From Mesobaculum littorinae (GTDB lineage Bacteria > Pseudomonadota > Alphaproteobacteria > Rhodobacterales > Rhodobacteraceae): DNA of 64,000 nucleotides. Shown here in pieces: positions 25,756 through 34,785 of this stretch. Both the position numbers and the translations under genes were made by a program. Below the pieces are notes generated by a model. That model made no database searches and was not told the DNA's origin. It saw only the letters and a program-made list of their open reading frames with translations. The stretch spans positions 898,206 to 962,205 of the forward strand of contig NZ_RQXX01000002.1 in assembly GCF_004011175.1 (NCBI RefSeq), given 5' to 3'. Within the stretch, counting starts at the first letter, position 1, and every line of letters starts with the position of its first letter.

Positions 25756-25781
25756 CGCGCGGCCGGGTGTCCGGCCGCGCG
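25756..25781 (-). terminator. Hairpin terminator after the Sel1-type gene
   Basis: Perfect 11-bp GC stem (CGCGCGGCCGG at 25756-25766 with 25771-25781) and a GTGT loop, 13 bases beyond the stop of the minus-strand gene. No T-run follows, so it would be a GC-rich terminator or an mRNA end stabiliser. Confidence 0.55.
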
Positions 25782-25793
25782 GGGGGCACGGGG

Positions 25794-27665
25794 CTACCGA
25801 CCGCCGAACTCTGCCGGCAGGTCGCCGTCGATCCAGGCCTGCAGCGCACGGTCGGCGGCCTCGGCCTCGGCCTCCTGCCAGCGGGCCTGCGCCTGCGGGT
25901 CGGCCCGGCGGACACGGGCGTCGATCTGGTCCAGAACGTCGGCCGCCTCGCGGTCGCCGGCGGCTTTGGCCAGCGACGCCCAGTAGACGGCCATCGGGTA
26001 GGACCGTACCGCTCCACGTCCCGACAGGCGGGCGAACGCCGCGTCGCGCAGCGCGGCGACCGACGTCAGGTCGACGCCCTCGGTCTGCGCCTCGGGATCC
26101 CCCGCCGCCTGCTGTTGCAGCTCAAGGACGCTGTCAAAGCCAAGCTCAGCCTCCATCCGGTCAAGCTGCGCGGCCGCGCCATGGGCGTCCGCCGCCCCGG
26201 CCAGAAGCGCCCAGCGATAGGCGGCTTGGGCGTCCGTGTCGCGCAGCGCCTGCGCCAGGGCAAGCGCTGCCGCACCATCGCCCGCTTCGGCCAGGCCGGA
26301 CAGCAGGGCGACACCGCGCTCGACCGAGCGTGGGGCGCCGTCGCCGGTCAGGACCGCCATGCCGACCCGGCGGCGATCCTCTTCGGAGAGCGTGTCCGCA
26401 TCCCCCTCGATCGCGCGCGATAGCAGCTCGGCGGGCACCGCGTTGCGTGCAACCCGCGGCGCGGTCGAGACGGTGGGGGTCAGGTCGGCGAAGAGGAAGG
26501 CGGTATCAATGCTGTCACCCGTGACATCGATGAAGGTGCCGTAGTCGTGCGTGCTGCGCGCCCCGACGGTCAGGCGGCGGCCGTCGCCGACGAAGGCGGG
26601 CCATGCCTCGGCCGCCGAGGCGACAAAGGCCTCCTGCTCGGGCGTCAGGGCGATCTCTTCGGGCGACGGTGCGGCGGGCTCTTCCGGGATGTCGTCCGCC
26701 ATGTCGTCCGGACCCTCCGGCGCGGCGTCGTCGTCCTGCGGCGCCTCCGCTCCGGGCGGCAGCAGCTGGCCCTCGTCCTCCGGGGCGGGGGGCATGCCGT
26801 CGGGCGAGGCGAAGGGATCTTCGTCCGAATAGGGATCCTCGAAGGGATCGAAGGGCTCTTCGGGCACGGCGGGGGCCGCGGCCTGGGCGTTCATGTCTTC
26901 CAACATCGACGTCAGCATGCCCGAAATCGCCGCGCCGGCTGTGTCGGGATCGGTGAATGCCGGCGGGAACATCGGCGAAAGCTTGTCGAGCCCGCCCAGA
27001 TCCTCGACCGTAAGCTCGATCCCGCGCAGGAACATCACCGGCTCGACGTTCGGCTGGTACTGGTAGTCCATGCTGTCGTCCATCCCGTACGAGCGGGGCG
27101 GGCTGAACCAGATGTAATCGAGCTCGGTCGTGGCATCGACGGCAAAGCCTTCGCTGAGCTCGGCGAAGATGTGCAGGTCGGCGCCGGACGAGGGCATGTC
27201 GTAGACCCCGTCGATGGTCAGGCGGGGCACGGTGATGTCGCCGAAGCCCAGGCCCACGACCATCGGGCGAGCGCTGGGGGGTAGGCATTCCGGCGTGGCG
27301 GTTACGCCTGCGGCCTGCGCCGACATGCGGATCGTCTCGGGCGAATCGGGCGGTGCGGTGCGCAGGGTGACGCGGTCGATCTGCACGTGGCAGTCGTAGC
27401 CGTCCGACCACTCGACATACGGCCACATGTCGATGTCCTGCAGGCTGATCTGGCCCGCGGCGACATCGACGGAAAGGTCGGAATAGCTGAGCTCGGTGAC
27501 TGTCCGCGTGCTGACGAGTGCAAGCTGGAACAGCCGCTGCGCCACCTGGTCCGGACCGTAGAGCGAAAAGAACTCGCCCCACGTCGTGGCCCCCGCGGCC
27601 CCCGGGGCCAGCGCGGCCGACAGGGCGGTGGCGGACAAGGCGGATGTGACTAGGGATCTGGGCAT
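25794..27665 (-). CDS. Exported protein with acidic linker and Sel1-like C terminus
   Basis: 623 residues from ATG 27665, which begins a clear signal peptide (SALSATALSAALAPGAAGA). The N-terminal third is beta-rich with repeated phrases about a derived domain (SYSDLSVDVAAGQISLQDID). The middle, about residues 255-340, is strongly acidic and proline-rich (PFDPFEDPYSDEDPFASPDG and more). The C-terminal third has alanine-rich Sel1/TPR-like helical repeats (GVALLSGLAEAGDGAAALAL, AYRWALLAGAADAHGAAA). Likely periplasmic; function unknown. A much longer open frame continues upstream through the antisense of nothing recognisable and is not used. Confidence 0.75.
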   Translation of the reverse strand: MPRSLVTSALSATALSAALAPGAAGATTWGEFFSLYGPDQVAQRLFQLALVSTRTVTELSYSDLSVDVAAGQISLQDIDMWPYVEWSDGYDCHVQIDRVTLRTAPPDSPETIRMSAQAAGVTATPECLPPSARPMVVGLGFGDITVPRLTIDGVYDMPSSGADLHIFAELSEGFAVDATTELDYIWFSPPRSYGMDDSMDYQYQPNVEPVMFLRGIELTVEDLGGLDKLSPMFPPAFTDPDTAGAAISGMLTSMLEDMNAQAAAPAVPEEPFDPFEDPYSDEDPFASPDGMPPAPEDEGQLLPPGAEAPQDDDAAPEGPDDMADDIPEEPAAPSPEEIALTPEQEAFVASAAEAWPAFVGDGRRLTVGARSTHDYGTFIDVTGDSIDTAFLFADLTPTVSTAPRVARNAVPAELLSRAIEGDADTLSEEDRRRVGMAVLTGDGAPRSVERGVALLSGLAEAGDGAAALALAQALRDTDAQAAYRWALLAGAADAHGAAAQLDRMEAELGFDSVLELQQQAAGDPEAQTEGVDLTSVAALRDAAFARLSGRGAVRSYPMAVYWASLAKAAGDREAADVLDQIDARVRRADPQAQARWQEAEAEAADRALQAWIDGDLPAEFGGR

Positions 27666-27880
27666 GCGGGGCTCCTGAAATGGTTTGTCCGAATGCCCTC
27701 TCTTCTCTGCCCCTCGTAACGATTTTGCCATCGCCGCGTGAGCTGACCGGCGGGAATATGCCGTTCCTGCATCCCCTGCCTTTTCGTCGCTCAGACAGTC
27801 ACGGCGCGATGGGCGACGGGGAGGGGCCGCCGGGCGGAACCGCCGCCCAATGACCCCCCATTCGTTCAGGCCCTGACCGC

Positions 27881-29071
27881 TCAGGACTCGAGCGCGGCGA
27901 CCCCAGGCAGGGTCTTGCCCTCCATCCATTCCAGGAACGCGCCGCCCGCGGTGGAGACGTAGGAGAAATCCGCTGCCGCGCCGGCCTTGTTCAATGCCGA
28001 GACGGTGTCGCCGCCCCCGGCGACCGAGGTCAGCTTGCCCTCGCGGGTCAACTCTGCGGCCTTGGCTGCCGCGGCGTTGGTGGCCGCGTCGAAGGGCGCG
28101 ATCTCGAACGCGCCCAGCGGGCCGTTCCAGATCAGCGTATGCGCTGCCTCGAAGATCGCCGCGATCCGGGCGACGGTGTCGGGCCCGGCGTCGAGGATCA
28201 TCGCATCCGCGGGGCAGGCGTCGGCCGCGACGGTTTCGCTTTCGGCGCCGGCCTTGAACTCGCGGGCCACCACGACGTCCTCGGGCAGCACGATTTCGCA
28301 GGCGGCCTCTTCGGCCTTGCCCAGGATGTCGCGCACCGTGTCGGCCATCTCGTGTTCGGCCAGCGACGTGCCGACATCGACGCCCTTGGCGGCGAGGAAG
28401 GTGTTGGCCATGCCGCCGCCGATCACCAGGTGGTCGACCTTGCGCACCAGGTTGCCCAGGAGGTCGAGCTTGGTCGACACCTTGGCTCCGCCCACCACGG
28501 CGACGACGGGACGCTTGGGCGCGCCCAGGGCGGTTTCGAGCGCCTCGAGCTCGGCCGCCATCAGCCGGCCGGCGCAGGCGGGCAGCAGGCGGGCCACGGC
28601 CTCGGTCGAGGCATGGGCGCGGTGGGCTGCGGAAAACGCGTCGTTGCAGTAGCAATGCGCCAGCGCGGCCAGTTCGGCAGCAAAGCGCGGATCATTGGCC
28701 TCTTCGCCGGGATTGAAGCGCAGGTTTTCCAGCAGCAGCACGTCGCCGGGCTGCATCTCGGCCACCCAGCGCTTGGCGGGCTTGTCGCTGTCGTATCCGG
28801 CAAAGGTCACCTTGCAACCCAGCGCCTGCTCCAGCGCGGGGACTGTCACGCCCAGAGACATCTCGGGCACGACCTTGCCCTTGGGGCGCCCGAAATGCGC
28901 GATCAGCACGGGTTTGCCGCCGGCGTTCAGGATATCGCGCACCGTGGGGACGATCCGTTCGATCCGCGTGGCGTCCGTGACCCGGCCGTCTTCGACCGGC
29001 ACGTTGATGTCGACCCGGACCAGCACCGTCTGGCCGTCGAGCTCCATGTCGTCGAGGCTTTTCCAGTCCAT
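27881..29071 (-). CDS. pgk: Phosphoglycerate kinase
   Basis: Glycolytic/gluconeogenic kinase converting 1,3-bisphosphoglycerate and ADP to 3-phosphoglycerate and ATP. The length is 396 residues. Conserved parts are [60 protein letters not shown] and [14 protein letters not shown]. The start ATG follows AAGGAAGG. It is divergent from the cyclophilin gene at 29366, with a 294-base gap between them in which I see no gene. Confidence 0.97.
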   Translation of the reverse strand: MDWKSLDDMELDGQTVLVRVDINVPVEDGRVTDATRIERIVPTVRDILNAGGKPVLIAHFGRPKGKVVPEMSLGVTVPALEQALGCKVTFAGYDSDKPAKRWVAEMQPGDVLLLENLRFNPGEEANDPRFAAELAALAHCYCNDAFSAAHRAHASTEAVARLLPACAGRLMAAELEALETALGAPKRPVVAVVGGAKVSTKLDLLGNLVRKVDHLVIGGGMANTFLAAKGVDVGTSLAEHEMADTVRDILGKAEEAACEIVLPEDVVVAREFKAGAESETVAADACPADAMILDAGPDTVARIAAIFEAAHTLIWNGPLGAFEIAPFDAATNAAAAKAAELTREGKLTSVAGGGDTVSALNKAGAAADFSYVSTAGGAFLEWMEGKTLPGVAALES

Positions 29072-29365
29072 CTGTCCATCCTTCCTTGTTTCTTGCCACC
29101 GAAAGACCTCAAGCCGGGCGCGGGGTCAAGCGCGCCGCTGCGACGCGCCGCGGACCGATGCGCGGCAGGAACGCCGGCAGCCGCGCGAAAGCCCGCGCTG
29201 CTCGGCCCGCCGCCCCCTTTCGGCGGACGTTTGCTGAAAACGGCCCGAAGGCGCGCCGATGTCGGCCCGGCAGCGGGCCGCCCGCATCACCGCGAATGGC
29301 CTTTCCCTTCGACCGCGTGCGCACTACCCTTCGGCCCGACCAAGGACAAAGGAGCCCGTGCCGAC

Positions 29366-29872
29366 ATGGCCGAGATCAAGGACCCCGAAAACACCATCGT
29401 CATCGAGCTGAAGGACGGTCCCGTGACGATCGAACTTCTGCCCGACGTCGCGCCCAAGCATGCCGAGCGGATGAAGGAACTGGCCCGGTCGGGCGCCTAC
29501 GACAACGTGGTGTTCCACCGCGTGATCGAAGGTTTCATGGCGCAGACCGGCGATGTCGAGAATGGCAACGCCGAAAAGGACTACAACCCCCGTCTCGCGG
29601 GGACGGGCGGGTCGTCGATGCCCGACCTGCCGGCCGAGTTCTCGAAGCTGCCGCATGATCGTGGCACGCTCGGCGCCGCACGCTCGTCGAACCCGAACTC
29701 GGCGAACTCGCAGTTCTTCATCAACTTCTCGGACAACCACTTCCTGAACGGGCAGTACACGGTCTACGGCCGGGTGATCGACGGCATGGCCCATGTCGAC
29801 GCCATCGCCCGCGGCGAGCCGCCCGCGAACCCCGACCGGATGATCAGCGTCAAGGTGGCCGCGGATGCCTAA
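29366..29872 (+). CDS. ppiB: Cytoplasmic peptidyl-prolyl cis-trans isomerase (cyclophilin)
   Basis: 168-residue single-domain cyclophilin without a signal peptide. Active-site signatures are VVFHRVIEGFMAQTGD, GTLGAARSSNPNSANSQFFI and FLNGQYTVYGRVIDG. The start ATG 29366 is preceded by AAAGGAG about 12 bases upstream. It overlaps the next gene, a second cyclophilin, by eight bases. The pair probably arose by duplication, one copy staying in the cytoplasm. Confidence 0.94.
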   Translation: MAEIKDPENTIVIELKDGPVTIELLPDVAPKHAERMKELARSGAYDNVVFHRVIEGFMAQTGDVENGNAEKDYNPRLAGTGGSSMPDLPAEFSKLPHDRGTLGAARSSNPNSANSQFFINFSDNHFLNGQYTVYGRVIDGMAHVDAIARGEPPANPDRMISVKVAADA

Positions 29873-30419
29873 GCTTCTCGCCTCCATCGCCGCGCTGGCG
29901 CTCGGCGCGGCCCCGGCGTTGGCCACCGGGATCGAGATCGACGTCGCGGGCGAGGCCCAGGGCACGATCACCATCGACCTGTTCGAGGATGTCGCCCCCC
30001 AGCATGTCGCGCGCATTGTCGAGCTTGCCGAGACGGGCGCCTATGACGAGGTGGTGTTCCACCGCGTGATCGACGGCTTCATGGCGCAGACCGGCGACGT
30101 TCAGTACGGGGTCGCCGGCAGCGACATGTCGCTGGCCGGAACCGGCGGGTCCGAGCAACCCGACCTCGAGGCCGAGTTCTCGGACCGCAGCTTCGACCGT
30201 GGCACCGTCGGCATGGCGCGCAGTGCCGATCCCGACAGCGCCAACAGCCAGTTCTTCATCATGTTCGCCCCGGCGCCGCATCTCGACGGGCAGTACACCA
30301 TCGTGGGCGAGGTGACCGAGGGGCTGGACGTACTGGACGCGATCAAGCGCGGCGAAGGCGCCAATGGCGCCGTCATCGGCGAACCCGACCGCATGGAAGC
30401 GGTGCGCGTCATCGACTGA
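29865..30419 (+). CDS. ppiA: Periplasmic peptidyl-prolyl cis-trans isomerase (cyclophilin)
   Basis: 184 residues, with a signal peptide (KLLASIAALALGAAPALA) followed by a cyclophilin domain that parallels the upstream paralogue: VVFHRVIDGFMAQTGDVQYG, SANSQFFIMFAPAPHLDGQY. It starts eight bases before the end of ppiB, so both are made from one message, one for the cytoplasm and one for the periplasm. A strong terminator follows 36 bases after the stop. Confidence 0.92.
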   Translation: MPKLLASIAALALGAAPALATGIEIDVAGEAQGTITIDLFEDVAPQHVARIVELAETGAYDEVVFHRVIDGFMAQTGDVQYGVAGSDMSLAGTGGSEQPDLEAEFSDRSFDRGTVGMARSADPDSANSQFFIMFAPAPHLDGQYTIVGEVTEGLDVLDAIKRGEGANGAVIGEPDRMEAVRVID

Positions 30420-30455
30420 CGCCACCCGACGCCGTCCGCCTGCATTCGGCGACAA

Positions 30456-30489
30456 AAGGGCCCCGTTCGCAAACGACGGGGCCCTTCTT
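30456..30489 (+). terminator. Intrinsic terminator after the cyclophilin pair
   Basis: Perfect 11-bp stem (AAGGGCCCCGT at 30456-30466, complement at 30476-30486), a 9-base loop and CTT after it. The A-run before the stem lets it also work in the other direction. The rest of 30420-30808 holds no gene I can support. Confidence 0.85.
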
Positions 30490-30680
30490 GCGTTCAGGCC
30501 CTTTCCGCATGGCGATTGCCATGGGGCACGCGGGCTGCAGGTTGGAGCCCGCGCACTCCCGGCAGGTGGCGGTCGGGGAGAAGAGAGGGTCCGTCATCTC
30601 GCATCGGGTGCCGGAGCGCGCGACTTGGGAACAGGTGCGCCAAATCACTCTTCCGCGCGGTCGCGGGGCGGGTCCGGACA

Positions 30681-30713
30681 GAAAATGCCGCGCCCCGGGG
30701 AAGGGACGCGGCA
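30681..30713 (-). terminator. Terminator of the FAS1 gene
   Basis: On the minus strand a 7-bp stem (TGCCGCG/CGCGGCA, 30686-30692 with 30707-30713) with a GC-rich loop is followed by TTTTCTG, about 100 bases past the FAS1 stop codon. Confidence 0.6.
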
Positions 30714-30808
30714 GATCGGGGCCATCGCGGGATCGAGCGGCCGCAGACCCCGTGCAACCCGGGCCATGGCGGGGCGGGGGACGTGCCCCGCGACCGCCCG
30801 GGCAAGGC

Positions 30809-31990
30809 TCAGCGCGGCAGCAGCACGCCCTCGACCACGTGAATGACGCCGTTCGACTGCATGACGTCGGCGGTCGTGACCTCGTAGGCATTGCCGCTTT
30901 CGTCGTAGATGAAGACCGCGCCGCTGTCGGTCTGCTGCGCCGACAGGGCGTCGCCCGACACGGTGTCCATGTGGTAGAACCCGTCCGCACCGATGCCCGC
31001 CACGATGTCGCCGGCGGTGATCGCGCCCGGCACCACGTGGGCGGTCAGCACCTTGGCGAGCTGGTCGCGGTTCTCATCCATCATCAGGCTGTCGACCGTG
31101 CCCTCGGGCAGCGCGGCAAAGGCGTCGTCGGTGGGCGCGAAGACGGTAAAGGGGCCTTCGCCCTGCAGCGTCTCGACCAGCCCGGCCTGCTGAACCGCGG
31201 CGACGAGCGTGGTGTGGACGGGCGACTCCATCGCGTTTTCGATGATATCGCGGTCGGCATACATCGCCGCACCGCCGACGGTCGGGTTGTCGCCTGCCAT
31301 GCCGCCCGATGCCATGTCGTCTGAGCTTGTCCCTTCGGAGTCCATCCCGCTCGCGGCCGCGTCATCGCTGCCAGCGGCGCCGTCCATGGTGCCGCCGTCA
31401 GTCGCGCCGTCCGAGCCCGAGTCCTGCGGGGGGAGCAGCACGGTGTCGATCACGTGGATGACGCCGTTCGATTGCTGCACGTCTGCGATGGTCACGGTGG
31501 CCACGCGGCCGTTTTCGTCGGTCAGCGTGATCGCGTCGCCGTCCATCTGCGCCTGCAGCGTGCAGCCGCCCAGCGTGGGCACCGGGTGGTTGCCGTTGTC
31601 ATCCTCGATCATGCCGACGATCGCGTCCGACATCGCGTCGGCGGCGACGACATGACACGTCAGGACCTGGGTCAGCTGCTCCTTGTTTTCGGGCAGAAGC
31701 AGGGTGTCGACCGTGCCTTCGGGCAGCGCGGCGAAGGCGTCGTCGGTGGGCGCGAAGACGGTGAAGGGGCCTTCGCCCTGCAGCGTCTCGACCAGGCCCG
31801 CGGCCTGCACCGCGGCGACGAGCGTTTCGTGATCGGCCGAGTTCATCGCGTTCTCGACAATGTTGCGGTCGGCCAGCATCTCGGCCCCGCCCACCATCGG
31901 ATTGTCCGTGTCGGACTGCGCCAGCACGGCGGCCGGCGCGGCAAGCGCCATGGTCGAGGCCAGAAGCGCGGTTTTCAGACGAATGGTCAT
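30809..31990 (-). CDS. Secreted protein with two fasciclin (FAS1) domains
   Basis: 393 residues: signal peptide (LLASTMALAAPAAVLAQ), first FAS1 domain (about 30-150), a Ser/Gly/Asp/Met-rich linker (about 155-225) and a second FAS1 domain (about 225-393). Both domains carry the same H1 motif FTVFAPTDDAFAALPEGTVD and an H2-like NGVIHV. FAS1 domains mediate adhesion at cell surfaces. DNA encoding part of the domains is repeated almost exactly (31091-31180 and 31706-31795, about three differences in 90 bases), showing recent duplication or gene conversion. Upstream 31991-32209 has no gene. Confidence 0.92.
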   Translation of the reverse strand: MTIRLKTALLASTMALAAPAAVLAQSDTDNPMVGGAEMLADRNIVENAMNSADHETLVAAVQAAGLVETLQGEGPFTVFAPTDDAFAALPEGTVDTLLLPENKEQLTQVLTCHVVAADAMSDAIVGMIEDDNGNHPVPTLGGCTLQAQMDGDAITLTDENGRVATVTIADVQQSNGVIHVIDTVLLPPQDSGSDGATDGGTMDGAAGSDDAAASGMDSEGTSSDDMASGGMAGDNPTVGGAAMYADRDIIENAMESPVHTTLVAAVQQAGLVETLQGEGPFTVFAPTDDAFAALPEGTVDSLMMDENRDQLAKVLTAHVVPGAITAGDIVAGIGADGFYHMDTVSGDALSAQQTDSGAVFIYDESGNAYEVTTADVMQSNGVIHVVEGVLLPR

Positions 31991-32209
31991 AGCTTTCTCT
32001 CCCTGTTCTCCGCCCCCGGAAACGGGGCAGGTTATGCAGAAAGCTACGGATCGCGGGGCCCGGCAGTTGCAAAATGTCGGCAGGAACCTTGCAAGTTACT
32101 GAGCCTGCGTGAAAGATTCCTGCCCGAAGGGGGGAGGTTTGACCAACTTCGCCGCCCCGATCCCTGTGTCCGTCGATACCGCGCGGACCCGATCTGGCGC
32201 GCCCTGGGG

Positions 32210-34237
32210 CTAGCCGCGGCGCCGGCGCCTGCGGCCGTCATCGCCCCCGCCCGCGTTGAAGGTCACGTCGGGCAGGGTGACGATGCGCGCCAGTTCGGGA
32301 AAGGGATCGGTGGCGTGGGGCAGGGCGTTCGCGGCTACGAAATGCTCCTGAAACTTCGGCTCGATGGCGGTTTCGATCTTCGTGATGCGGCGCACCTGCG
32401 CCTCGATCCGCGCCCGGTCGGCAAGGTTGCACAGCGCCATCCGCGCCCCCGTTCCGGCGGCGTTCCCGGCCGAGGTCACGGCGTCGAGCCGGGCATCGGG
32501 GATCATACCCAGAACCATCGCGTGCAGGGGCGAGATATGCGCCCCGAAGGCGCCCGCCAGCACCACCCGGTCGACCCGATCGACGCCCATGTCGTCCATC
32601 AGCAGCCGCGCACCCGCGTAAAGCGCCGACTTCGCCAGCTGGATCGCGCGGATGTCTGACTGGGTCACGGTGATGCGCTGTTCGCCCGCCTCGTGGATGA
32701 CGTAGGCATGGGTGCGGCCTTCGGGGATGCTGCGGGGGGTGCCCGTCTGCTCGGCCGAGCCGATCAGCCCGCGCGCGTCCAGAAGGCCCGCGATGCGCAT
32801 CTCGGCCACAGCCTCGATGATGCCCGAGCCGCAGATGCCGGTGACGCCCGTGGGCCCCACGGCCGCGGCAAAGCCCGGATCGTCGGACCAGAGCTCGCAG
32901 CCGATGACGCGGAACCGCGGCTCCTTGGTCGCGGGGTCGATGCGGATCGCCTCGATCGCGCCGGGTGCCGCGCGTTGGCCGCTGGAAATCTGCGCCCCCT
33001 CGAAGGCGGGTCCGGTGGGCGAAGAGCAGGCCAGCACCCGGCTGCGATCGCCCAGAAGGATTTCGGCATTGGTGCCGACATCGACGATCAGCACCAGGTC
33101 CTCGGACGTCTCTGGCGCCTCGGAAAGCGCCACGGCGGCGCAGTCCGCGCCCACGTGTCCCGCGATGCACGGCAGGATGTAGGCGCGTGCGGCGGCGCCG
33201 ATGGACGACAGGTCGAGCGCGGCGGCATCGAGCGTCAGCGCGTCCGAGGTGGCCAGCGCAAAGGGCGCCTGGCCCAGTTCCACCGGGTCGAGGCCCAGCA
33301 GCAGGTGATGCATCACCGGGTTGCAGACAAAGACGACCTCGAGGATCGCGGCGGGGTCGGCCTGCGCCTCGGCGGCGATCTCGGTCGCGAGCCGGTTCAG
33401 CGCCTCGCGCACCGCGGCGGTCATGGCCTCGGCGCCGCCGGGGTTCATCATCGCGTAGGACACGCGGCTCATCAGGTCCTCACCAAAGCGGATCTGCGGG
33501 TTCATCACCCCGGCCGAGGCCAGAACCGCCCCGGTGCGCAAGTCGGTCAGATGCGCGGCGATGGTGGTCGACCCCAGGTCGACGGCGAGGCCCAGCAGCG
33601 GCCCGTCGTGGAACCCCGGCCAGACGTCCAGCAGCCTGTGGCGCGCGTCGTGGTGCCCCTTGTTCAGCGCTACGGTGACCTGCCAGCCGCCTTTGCGCAG
33701 CGCCGGTTGCAGGCGTGACAGGACCGACAGCGGCACCTCCACCGCCTCGACGCCCCAGTCGCGGGCCAGCGCGTCGCGCAGCCGCTGCAGATCGCCCGAG
33801 GGGTCGTGCATGTCGGGTTCGGCCACCTGCACGAAGGCCAGTCGCGTGGCGGGGTCCATAACAATGTCGCGCGCGGTCGCGGCCTTGCGCACCACCTGCC
33901 GGTGCACCTGGCTTTCGGGCGGCACGTCGATCACCACATCGCCCAACACCTTGGCCTGGCATCCCAGGCGACGGCCCGAGGCAAGGCCGCGCTTCTGACG
34001 ATAACGTTCCTCGACCGCGTTCCACTCGGACAGCGCGCCGTCCTCGACGGTGACCCCATGCTTGGCGAACTGACCCGTGCCGGGGGTGATCTGGCAGCGC
34101 GAACAGATGCCCCGCCCACCGCAGACGCTGTCGAGGTCGACGCCCAGCTTGCGCGCGGCCTCCAGCACCGGCGTACCCGCGGGGACACGACCGCGGCGCC
34201 CCGAGGGGGTGAAGACGACGAGCGGATCCTGGGTCAT
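32210..34237 (-). CDS. Corrinoid-activating ferredoxin/ASKHA ATPase (RamA-like, DUF4445)
   Basis: 675 residues. An N-terminal 2Fe-2S ferredoxin domain (DSVCGGRGICSRCQI, then GCQAKV) is followed by a DUF4445/ASKHA ATPase part with VDLGSTTIAAHLTDLRTGAV. Relatives use ATP to reduce inactive Co(II) corrinoid back to Co(I) in methyltransferase systems. The start ATG at 34237 begins the ferredoxin domain; a longer upstream open frame is not family-like. The C terminus ends in a run of arginines (GRRRRRRG). It is near, but not next to, a methyltetrahydrofolate methyltransferase gene. Confidence 0.85.
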   Translation of the reverse strand: MTQDPLVVFTPSGRRGRVPAGTPVLEAARKLGVDLDSVCGGRGICSRCQITPGTGQFAKHGVTVEDGALSEWNAVEERYRQKRGLASGRRLGCQAKVLGDVVIDVPPESQVHRQVVRKAATARDIVMDPATRLAFVQVAEPDMHDPSGDLQRLRDALARDWGVEAVEVPLSVLSRLQPALRKGGWQVTVALNKGHHDARHRLLDVWPGFHDGPLLGLAVDLGSTTIAAHLTDLRTGAVLASAGVMNPQIRFGEDLMSRVSYAMMNPGGAEAMTAAVREALNRLATEIAAEAQADPAAILEVVFVCNPVMHHLLLGLDPVELGQAPFALATSDALTLDAAALDLSSIGAAARAYILPCIAGHVGADCAAVALSEAPETSEDLVLIVDVGTNAEILLGDRSRVLACSSPTGPAFEGAQISSGQRAAPGAIEAIRIDPATKEPRFRVIGCELWSDDPGFAAAVGPTGVTGICGSGIIEAVAEMRIAGLLDARGLIGSAEQTGTPRSIPEGRTHAYVIHEAGEQRITVTQSDIRAIQLAKSALYAGARLLMDDMGVDRVDRVVLAGAFGAHISPLHAMVLGMIPDARLDAVTSAGNAAGTGARMALCNLADRARIEAQVRRITKIETAIEPKFQEHFVAANALPHATDPFPELARIVTLPDVTFNAGGGDDGRRRRRRG

Positions 34238-34785
34238 CTGGGGGGCCTTGTCTGCTGGAGGAACGTCTGGCGGAGGAAACCATGGTGCGGGAAACCGCTG
34301 CGATCGGCCATGGTTTCCCCGGGAAAAGAACATGGGCGGCGCGCGCCCGGCACATGGGCGCCACGGTCGCCGGACCGGTTCGCAGAGCGCGCGTGGCGGG
34401 GACCGAGCCTGTCTCGTGCGCTGACGACGTTCGTCGTGTCCCGCCCGCGAAGGACAGGTTCGGCGCGACGCTTGGATCCCGGGGAGTGCGGGTCGCGCCA
34501 CGCCCGGGTCAGATCGCGTGGATCGACGGGCCGCCCGATGCGGGCGCGCAAGGTCCCCCGGAGGCGCTCTGCCGCCCGGGGAACGGGGCGTTGCCGAAAG
34601 TCGACGCCGCACCCGGTCCGACGCTGATGGGCGCTTTGTCGGGCGGCGCCAAGGTCCCGGTTCCACCCGATCCTGTGCAATGGCGAACCGATGCGGTGCA
34701 TCCGGGGACTGTTTCGACGTGGGGTCGCAAGGAACGTGTCCCGCGGGGCGCCCGTTTGCGCAACGTACCCTGAAGGGAGAAAGAC
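34238..34785. other. Divergent intergenic region between RamA-like gene and aldehyde dehydrogenase
   Basis: About 550 bases without a credible gene. It must hold promoters for both divergent genes. The side next to the RamA-like gene carries the nested inverted repeat at 34275-34318. The ribosome site GAAGGGAGAAAGAC precedes the dehydrogenase ATG. The rest shows nothing I can name. Confidence 0.5.
34275..34318 (-). promoter_or_regulatory. Nested inverted repeat upstream of the RamA-like gene
   Basis: Perfect 11-bp arms (GGAAACCATGG at 34275-34285, complement at 34308-34318) enclose a second perfect small hairpin, GCGG-GAAA-CCGC (34287-34298). It begins 38 bases upstream of the gene's start, so it lies in its promoter or leader. 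It could be an operator or an RNA switch; no cobalamin-riboswitch conserved box is visible. Confidence 0.5.

Noticed and set aside
27666..28655. 330-residue N-terminal extension of the Sel1-type gene
   Set aside because: It overlaps pgk in another frame, has shadow-like composition, and a clear signal peptide begins at ATG 27665.
34238..34785. Cobalamin riboswitch before the RamA-like gene
   Set aside because: A structured repeat is present, but the conserved B12-box is not seen; kept only as an unassigned inverted repeat.
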